Shown: positions 6,074 through 10,047 of the stretch, one piece after another | Layout: each line of letters starts with the position of its first letter | How positions within the stretch are numbered: position 1 is the first letter of the stretch | Source: Ktedonobacteraceae bacterium | Lineage (GTDB): Bacteria > Chloroflexota > Ktedonobacteria > Ktedonobacterales > Ktedonobacteraceae | DNA: 10,047 bases | NCBI GenBank assembly: GCA_017354095.1 | Contig: JAFMRP010000094.1 | Location: forward strand, 1 to 10,047 | Reading direction: 5' to 3' | Notes under the pieces: generated by a model | The model's input: only the letters and a program-made list of their open reading frames with translations | Database searches by the model: none | What the model was told of the DNA's origin: nothing | Position numbers and translations under genes: made by a program

Positions 6074-7069
6074 TTATTGCACGATGGTCAGTTTGGCCAG
6101 CATGTCGGGATGTAAAGAGCAATAGTAGATGACGGTATGGTCCGGGTTCAGGTTATAGGCATCCTGGGTCACGGTATACGTGAAGGACTGGCCATTGCTA
6201 AAGCCTGTCTTCCCCGAGTCAAAGATCTGCGGGGCAGGCGTCACCTTGGAAGGATCAGTACCTGTAATCGCAGTGACTGTGTGAGGTGAAACATCCTTAT
6301 TGGTCCAGGTAATTTTCTGGCCCACCTTCACCTTAATGTTGACAAACTGGAAGCAGGCGGTTTCGGTCTTGCAGCCTTTGATGGACGGATCAGCCTTCAC
6401 GATATCCATCGAGACCGTTGAAGCACTGGTTTTATCGACCGGCTCGCCAAAATCGACCGGGTTGGCCGCCTTGGTTGCTGCGTCGTAAAGTGTCGGGTTG
6501 TTGTTCTGCAGGTACTCTGGCAGCTTGCTGAAACCACTACCGGCCGGTAATTGATTTTTTTGCAGGTATGACGGATCGTCCGAGCGAATGAGCTCGAACA
6601 GGTAGTCGATATCATTGCTCAGCAGGGCTCCGCCGTACTGGTCGCTTTTGGGAACGGCATTCGCGTTAGCCGGCTGGTGAGGCGAGGCGGGATTGAAAAC
6701 GCCCGCGCTGATAATGCGCCGCAGATCGTTATCACTGAGTTTATTGAGATCGGCGATAGTATAGCCATTATAAGTGGCATTGACGACTTTATTGTCTTTG
6801 ATGCCGTAGCACATATCGGTACAGACCTGGGTGTAGAGTATCATGCCACGCTCAAGGGCGAGATTATGCTGCTGTACCTTCGCTGCCGCCTGATCGCTTC
6901 CCCCGGTAATCCAGAAGATAGGGATCAGAACCGAGACCAGCGCGAGCATGATCAGTGATCCATATCCCGTCTTCTGGACGGCATTGGTGCGAGAGAAAAA
7001 TATGTATAGCAAGCCGACAGTTACAACCAGCAGCAGGATGATACCTACAGCGACTTGTCCAATGTTCAT
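6074..7069 (-). CDS. Membrane-anchored copper protein: degenerate cytochrome c domain plus plastocyanin-like cupredoxin
   Basis: A 331-residue protein with three parts. Two N-terminal membrane segments (about 4-26 and 38-55) anchor it. A cytochrome c-like domain follows (about 70-165), but where CxxCH is expected it has CTDMCYG (Cys83, Cys87, Tyr88), and the usual distal Met region reads NANAVPKSDQYGGAL with Val139, so heme binding looks lost or highly atypical. After a linker comes a cupredoxin domain (about 220-331) with an intact type 1 copper set: His263 in SPHTV and Cys317, His320, Met323 in YYCSLHPDM. The outward-facing copper domain most likely takes electrons from the Rieske protein encoded just upstream, in place of a cytochrome c. 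AAGGTG lies before the ATG, and the gap to the Rieske gene is 36 bases. The copper assignment is strong; heme absence is inferred. Confidence 0.88.
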   Translation of the reverse strand: MNIGQVAVGIILLLVVTVGLLYIFFSRTNAVQKTGYGSLIMLALVSVLIPIFWITGGSDQAAAKVQQHNLALERGMILYTQVCTDMCYGIKDNKVVNATYNGYTIADLNKLSDNDLRRIISAGVFNPASPHQPANANAVPKSDQYGGALLSNDIDYLFELIRSDDPSYLQKNQLPAGSGFSKLPEYLQNNNPTLYDAATKAANPVDFGEPVDKTSASTVSMDIVKADPSIKGCKTETACFQFVNIKVKVGQKITWTNKDVSPHTVTAITGTDPSKVTPAPQIFDSGKTGFSNGQSFTYTVTQDAYNLNPDHTVIYYCSLHPDMLAKLTIVQ

Positions 7070-7105
7070 AAGTTCACCTTTCAGATTGCCTGGCGCGAAG
7101 AGAGA

Positions 7106-7825
7106 TCAGGCGCTCGCGCCGCCACCGCCCGCGCTGCATTGCACAGTTGGCTGGGCGATCAGGCGTGTGGTTGCATCGGGATGCTGTATTCTGTCGTTAA
7201 TCACGCCGGTATTGACCATCACATCGTCGCCCTGGAAAGAGATCTGGAAGCGGTCCAGGCTGCGCGGAGCCGGCCCATCCAGGAATCCACCGTCGATGTT
7301 ATAGTGAGAGCCATGGCAGGGGCACTTGAAGCTCGCGCAGTCATCGCGGAACGGGACGGTGCAGCCCAGGTGGACGCACTTCTGATAGAGCGCGATCCAG
7401 TAGGAGCCATCGCTATCTTTGACGACATTCTGGATTTGCATCTCTTCGGGCAAGGCACTGCCTTTCAGCGCGAACTCAGTATCCTTTGACAGGTGTATGA
7501 TATAAGCGCGGGCGGTGGGCTTATGGAACACGGCTGCCTGATCGAGCTTCAGAGCGTTAGACTGACCGGGATTGGCAGCCGGGAACTCCGACTTTTTGCC
7601 AACGGCCAGCGTAGCTCCAAACTGGCCCGACAGCGTTGGGTAAAGGAAATCCAGAGCGCCGGCAACGCTGGCGACAGTGGAAACACCCCACACGGCCAGC
7701 ATGGAGCGGCGCAGGAAGCGCCTCCTTGACAGGCGTTGTTTGGCCAGTTCCGCGGCTTCAGCACCACCACCGTGCAATACTTCGTATTGTTGTGGCGTAA
7801 TGCCAGGTTTTTCGATAGTATCCAT
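7106..7825 (-). CDS. Rieske [2Fe-2S] protein of a cytochrome b complex
   Basis: A 239-residue Rieske iron-sulfur subunit, which carries electrons from quinol to the downstream carrier on the outer face of the membrane. A twin-arginine motif, SRRRFLRR (33-40), precedes a hydrophobic stretch (about 42-62) that serves as uncleaved Tat anchor. Both cluster boxes are complete: CVHLGC (150-155) and CPCHGS (168-173). By family precedent Cys150, His152, Cys168 and His171 bind the cluster, and Cys155-Cys170 form the disulfide. Ser173 and Tyr175, which raise the potential in high-potential Rieske proteins, are present. The C-terminal tail ends in a Gly/Ala run. The ATG has AGGGA ten bases upstream, rather distant; that sequence lies at the edge of a repeat-bearing 160-base gap that separates it from the cytochrome b subunit IV gene. 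It lies 36 bases ahead of the copper protein. Confidence 0.95.
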   Translation of the reverse strand: MDTIEKPGITPQQYEVLHGGGAEAAELAKQRLSRRRFLRRSMLAVWGVSTVASVAGALDFLYPTLSGQFGATLAVGKKSEFPAANPGQSNALKLDQAAVFHKPTARAYIIHLSKDTEFALKGSALPEEMQIQNVVKDSDGSYWIALYQKCVHLGCTVPFRDDCASFKCPCHGSHYNIDGGFLDGPAPRSLDRFQISFQGDDVMVNTGVINDRIQHPDATTRLIAQPTVQCSAGGGGASA

Positions 7826-7833
7826 TAGCGATT

Positions 7834-7978
7834 AGTCCCTTATATATTCCGACTGCCAGGACCGCCCCGGATGGCACACGGGATGGCGGACGAAGGCCAG
7901 CCACCCACACCCCTCCGGCCACCCACAAGGGGTGGCCCTACATTTCCTGGGGGCACGAAAGGCAGTCCCTGACATATT
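7834..7978. repeat. Repeat-bearing spacer flanked by near-direct repeats
   Basis: The spacer between subunit IV and the Rieske gene is bounded by AGTCCCTTATATATT (7834-7848) and AGTCCCTGACATATT (7964-7978), identical at 13 of 15 positions. Inside are GACTGCC (7851-7857) and its inverse GGCAGTC (7961-7967), two GGATGGC copies, and the palindrome described separately. The arrangement resembles a small non-coding element that inserted in the operon, but could be chance. Confidence 0.35.
7915..7947. repeat. Dispersed palindromic repeat, copy 1
   Basis: GGCCACCC (7917-7924) and GGGTGGCC (7930-7937) form a perfect 8-bp stem with a five-base loop, followed by CTACATTTCC. The full 33 bases match 9655-9687 with one difference, in the loop. 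A similar copy inside an operon gap and outside it suggests a REP-like family in this genome. Confidence 0.75.
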
Positions 7979-7985
7979 TTTTTGC

Positions 7986-8528
7986 TTAGAGATCGAAGTA
8001 GACGCCTTGCCACGGCCATACCCAGAGCCAGCCGGGGCCGCGGAAGAAGCTGCCAGCCAGCGTAATGACCGCCCAGAAGACAAGGAACATCGTGAAGGTT
8101 ACGATAGCGACCTTGCGATCGGCATAAGCACGGCTGGGATTACGATCCACGTATGGCAGCACGATCAGCGCGGTCAGCGTCAGGCCAGGGATCAGCACAC
8201 CAGCGGTAGTGGGCGGGAAGTAGTGCAGTAATTCCTGCAGGCCCAGGAAGTACCAGGGGGCCTTGGCCGGGTTTGGTGTATTGCTCGGCGTCGCGGGCTC
8301 GCGCAGAGGCGCGTTAATCACCAGCGACATCAACGTCACCATCACGGTCACGGCGGTCGCGGCGAAGAACTCGCGCACGAGCAGGTGGGGCCAGACAAAC
8401 ACAGAATCTTCCAGCGGTTTTTCGACACGGGTGATGGCTTCCTGTTTCACCACCGCCAGTGTGCGGTAGCGCCGCTGTGTGGCCGAGGCCTGTGTTTGCG
8501 CCTTTGGTTCTTTCTGTTCAATCGACAT
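7986..8528 (-). CDS. Cytochrome b C-terminal domain protein (subunit IV / PetD-like)
   Basis: A 180-residue protein equivalent to subunit IV of the b6f complex, completing the quinol-oxidation (Qo) site with the heme-bearing half encoded upstream. After a soluble 45-residue N-terminus come three hydrophobic segments (about 54-71, 108-126 and 140-160), as in PetD. The Qo motif, PEWY in mitochondria, reads APWY at 90-93 in NPAKAPWYFLGLQELL, close to the PPWY/APWY forms known in menaquinol-using bacteria, so menaquinol is the likely substrate. The ATG at 8528 is preferred: AGGA lies eight bases before it, while an upstream TTG at 8564 has none. The gap to the preceding cytochrome b gene is 58 bases; a 160-base repeat-bearing gap follows before the Rieske gene. 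Confidence 0.93.
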   Translation of the reverse strand: MSIEQKEPKAQTQASATQRRYRTLAVVKQEAITRVEKPLEDSVFVWPHLLVREFFAATAVTVMVTLMSLVINAPLREPATPSNTPNPAKAPWYFLGLQELLHYFPPTTAGVLIPGLTLTALIVLPYVDRNPSRAYADRKVAIVTFTMFLVFWAVITLAGSFFRGPGWLWVWPWQGVYFDL

Positions 8529-8586
8529 AAGAGATATCCTCTCGTATTCCCGTACGTTCGTCAAGCGCTATACGGAACAGACAGCC

Positions 8587-9402
8587 TTAGCGAGTGGAAC
8601 CGGCAGGGGCCTTCTCCAGATCGGCACGCGCTTCCAGTTCGCGGCGTGAGGGAGGAGGAGGACCGGCCGCACCGCCATCCTTACGGATGCGCCAGAAGTG
8701 AACGGCCATCAACAGCGCTCCAGCCAATGGGAGCAATATGACGTGACCCACGTAGAAACGTATCAGTGTTTCTTGACCAACCGCGCCTCCACCGACGAGC
8801 ACTTTATAGACGGCGTCGCCCAGCAAGGGAGTGTAGGGAGCCAGGTTGGTACCCACGGTGATAGCCCAGATGGCGATCTGGTCCCAGGGCAGCAGGTAGC
8901 CGGTAAAACTCAAGAACAGGGTCACGAAGAAGAGCAACACACCAACCACCCAGTTAAACTCTCTGGGGGGCTTATAGGCGCCGTGATAGAAGACGCGTAT
9001 CATGTGCAGCGATACCGAGACGACCATTAAGTGCGCGGCCCAGCGGTGCATGTTGCGAGTCAGGTTGGCAAACGCCACCACGCTCTGCAACTGGTTGATG
9101 TTCTGATAGGCCGTATCGACGCTCGGGACGTAGTAAAACATCAGGAAGACGCCGGTAATGGTCAAGAGCAGAAACAGGAAGAAAGAGATACCGCCCATGC
9201 ACCATGTATAGGTAATCTTCATGGCCTGGCGGCTAACTTTTACCGGGTGGAGATGCAGAAATACGTTCCCCATCATGACCAGTGACTGGTTCAGAGGGGT
9301 GTCAGGATAGCCGTGGCGGAATATTGAGCGCCAGACCTGGCTTTCGACAAGCTTCTGCGTCGCCAAATCGAGCAAGCTTTTGTTAGGAGTGGAAGAGCTC
9401 AC
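8587..9402 (-). CDS. Cytochrome b6-type heme subunit (cytochrome b N-terminal domain)
   Basis: A 271-residue di-heme cytochrome b of the split, b6-like type. Four hydrophobic helices lie at about 66-91, 118-138, 151-171 and 215-237. Expected heme ligands are His119 and His133 in helix B (HRW and SLHMIRVF, 14 apart) and His220 and His235 in helix D, 15 apart as in b6f rather than 14 as in mitochondria. Cys68 in TWCMGGI aligns with the b6 cysteine that covalently binds heme ci/cn near the quinone-reduction side, which is also present in Bacillus-type complexes. The PWDQIAIWAITVGTN segment (172-186) is family-typical. The C-terminus carries a Pro-rich, charged extension (about 247-271). The GTG start is supported by AGGAGG four bases before it; the overlapping ATG in another frame stops at once. 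It heads the five-gene operon. Confidence 0.95.
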   Translation of the reverse strand: MSSSTPNKSLLDLATQKLVESQVWRSIFRHGYPDTPLNQSLVMMGNVFLHLHPVKVSRQAMKITYTWCMGGISFFLFLLLTITGVFLMFYYVPSVDTAYQNINQLQSVVAFANLTRNMHRWAAHLMVVSVSLHMIRVFYHGAYKPPREFNWVVGVLLFFVTLFLSFTGYLLPWDQIAIWAITVGTNLAPYTPLLGDAVYKVLVGGGAVGQETLIRFYVGHVILLPLAGALLMAVHFWRIRKDGGAAGPPPPSRRELEARADLEKAPAGSTR

Positions 9403-9470
9403 ATTGCCTCCTCAGAAAGATCAAGACTTATGTAAAAATAGAGAATCGCTATGTTTGTGCTGTGTGGCTG

Positions 9471-9479
9471 ATTATAACA
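9471..9479 (-). promoter_or_regulatory. Extended -10 promoter of the cytochrome b-Rieske operon
   Basis: On the minus strand the sequence reads TGTTATAAT: the TGn extension joined to a perfect TATAAT. Transcription would begin near 9464, giving a leader of about 60 bases before the GTG at 9402. No -35 hexamer is present at normal spacing; a palindrome occupies that place. Extended -10 promoters often work without a -35. Confidence 0.6.
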
Positions 9480-9492
9480 TACCTCTTATTTC

Positions 9493-9504
9493 AGGGGTAC
9501 CCCT
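9493..9504. promoter_or_regulatory. 12-bp palindrome in the -35 position, possible operator
   Basis: AGGGGTACCCCT is perfectly self-complementary and lies 16 bases upstream of the TATAAT hexamer of the operon promoter, where a -35 element would be. A regulator bound here could block or recruit polymerase. No regulator is identified. Confidence 0.4.
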
Positions 9505-9596
9505 CCCACTGATGAGGCTACATTTTCTCTATGGCTTACAACACTGGGACTCTCTACACTGTTTTCGCGTTTTCGTTTCTTCTCGTGGTCCATACC

Positions 9597-9614
9597 ATAA
9601 TTATAGTTAATTAT
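9597..9614. promoter_or_regulatory. AT-rich dyad
   Basis: ATAATTA (9597-9603) and TAATTAT (9608-9614) form a perfect 7-bp inverted repeat around TAGT, about 130 bases upstream of the operon promoter. It could be a binding site for a regulator or a nucleoid protein; nothing more can be said. Confidence 0.3.
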
Positions 9615-9621
9615 TCGGGAC

Positions 9622-9687
9622 CAGGCCAAGGGCCTGTTGGTCGGTAGCCTTAGGCCGGCCACCCGCAAGGGGTGGCCCTACATTTCC
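9622..9687. repeat. Dispersed palindromic repeat, copy 2, with adjacent hairpin
   Basis: The 33 bases at 9655-9687 repeat 7915-7947 with a single loop difference; the stem is again GGCCACCC/GGGTGGCC followed by CTACATTTCC. Just left of it CAGGCC (9622-9627) and GGCCTG (9631-9636) form a second small hairpin. The two may form one composite element here. Confidence 0.7.
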
Positions 9688-9774
9688 CTCTTCTACAGTT
9701 CTCTTCGGGGAAAGGTTTCAATCAGCGCACACGTACCCATTAAAAGTAAGATACTTCTCCTGTCTGATCTCGAC

Positions 9775-9797
9775 ATCAGGTGGACACCTGATTTTTT
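9775..9797 (+). terminator. Dyad followed by six T: plus-strand terminator or operator
   Basis: ATCAGGTGGACACCTGAT (9775-9792) is a perfect inverted repeat with a GA centre, folding as a 7-bp stem with a GGAC tetraloop, and runs straight into T6 (9792-9797). It has the form of an intrinsic terminator on the plus strand, yet no gene upstream on that strand would use it. The extra ACCTGAT 23 bases further along suggests instead a protein binding site. Confidence 0.4.
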
Positions 9798-9892
9798 GTA
9801 TACTATTTACCTGATTTCGCCTGCTGTTACCGACAATCGGATGTGAAAGGATGGTGAGAAGCGACGCCCAGTCCGTGGCCCGCTGGTGGCGT

Positions 9893-9922
9893 TTGACAGC
9901 AAGCACGCCGAACCTTTACAAT
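9893..9922 (+). promoter_or_regulatory. Sigma-70-type promoter for the right-edge gene
   Basis: A consensus TTGACA (9893-9898) is followed after 18 bases by TACAAT (9917-9922, five of six consensus positions). Transcription would start near 9929 and reach the ATG at 9976 after a leader of about 47 bases. Confidence 0.55.
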
Positions 9923-9975
9923 TAATTTGGTACCTTTTTATTTTTGATAGATGTGCCTTAGCAAAGAACACTGAT

Positions 9976-10047
9976 ATGCCAGATTCCAGGACAGAATATC
10001 CAGATTCCAGTACGAAATACGAGGAGGTTGTGCGGAGCAACCGGCTT
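9976..10047 (+). CDS. Start of an unidentified gene running off the right edge
   Basis: From the ATG at 9976 the frame stays open to the end of the window for 24 codons (beginning MPDSRTEYPDSSTKYEEVVR). It sits 54 bases behind a strong promoter and reads away from the respiratory operon. A 21-base direct repeat (9979-9999 and 10000-10020; CCAGATTCCAG shared exactly) keeps the frame and gives the heptads PDSRTEY and PDSSTKY; replacement sites are compatible with coding. The ribosome binding site is weak (AAAGAA). An eight-codon frame, MCLSKEH, stops one base before this ATG (9951-9974). Too little is visible for a function. Confidence 0.45.
   Translation, partial: MPDSRTEYPDSSTKYEEVVRSNRL
9979..10020 (+). 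repeat. Two tandem 21-base repeats
   Basis: Two units of 21 bases start with the identical CCAGATTCCAG (9979-9989 and 10000-10010) and diverge slightly in the second half (GACAGAATAT and TACGAAATAC). The period of seven codons fits the reading frame of the partial gene starting at 9976. Confidence 0.7.

Larger units (their letters stand above)
9403..9975. other. Long non-coding stretch upstream of the respiratory operon
   Basis: These 573 bases hold no convincing gene: the frames present are short, lack ribosome binding sites and have no recognisable protein character. What it does hold is listed separately: the operon promoter and palindrome near 9471-9504, an AT-rich dyad at 9597-9614, a GC hairpin and repeat copy at 9622-9687, ACCTGAT boxes at 9775-9815, and a plus-strand promoter at 9893-9922. 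Confidence 0.65.

Noticed and set aside
7055..7489. Plus-strand frame of 144 codons over the Rieske gene
   Set aside because: Antisense to the Rieske cluster-binding boxes, which are certain.
9380..9610. Short plus-strand frame over the operon promoter
   Set aside because: No ribosome binding site, overlaps the start of the cytochrome b gene and a good promoter on the other strand.
9979..10020. Possible CRISPR-like array
   Set aside because: Only two adjacent units with no spacers; it is a short tandem repeat.
9807..10040. 77-codon minus-strand frame with repeated VLESG
   Set aside because: Its start is TTG without a ribosome binding site, and the repeat reads equally well as heptads on the plus strand behind a good promoter.

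Overview
The window looks like chromosomal DNA from a moderately GC-rich, non-photosynthetic soil-type bacterium, most likely a member of the Chloroflexota, class Ktedonobacteria. Three features point there: the tail of a large kinesin-light-chain-type TPR protein, of the sort that ends many NB-ARC regulators in that class; the mix of small VOC, RibD-type reductase and lipocalin-like genes; and a split cytochrome b complex paired with a membrane-anchored copper protein. This placement is an inference from protein character, not from a marker gene.

Left part (1-2947, plus strand). The C-terminal part of a TPR protein runs in from the left edge. After a 111-base gap come a VOC (glyoxalase-fold) protein, an AraC-type regulator 26 bases behind it, and a RibD/DHFR-fold reductase. 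A perfect 15-bp hairpin at 2910-2944 closes this block.

Middle part (3026-4504, minus strand). An alpha/beta hydrolase is followed by a small beta-rich protein of unknown function, probably one transcript. A strong intrinsic terminator at 4440-4481, read on the minus strand, separates them from the operon that comes next.

Right part (4505-9402, minus strand). A five-gene respiratory operon begins at a GTG with a strong ribosome binding site. The order is b6-type cytochrome b (heme subunit), subunit-IV-type cytochrome b C-terminal half, Tat-type Rieske iron-sulfur protein, a membrane-anchored protein with a degenerate cytochrome c domain and a plastocyanin-like copper domain, and a 12-segment membrane protein of unknown function. 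The first three should form a menaquinol-oxidising complex with b6f-like architecture, including the cysteine that binds heme cn/ci. The fourth is the likely electron acceptor, through copper rather than heme c: its heme motif is CX3CY and the usual distal Met also seems lost. The 12-segment protein may be an extra subunit or partner of the complex.

Far right (9403-10047). A 573-base non-coding stretch holds the operon promoter (extended -10 beside a 12-bp palindrome), an AT-rich dyad, a palindromic repeat also found inside the operon, a second dyad with ACCTGAT boxes, and a strong plus-strand promoter. That promoter leads into a new gene starting at 9976, which runs off the window.
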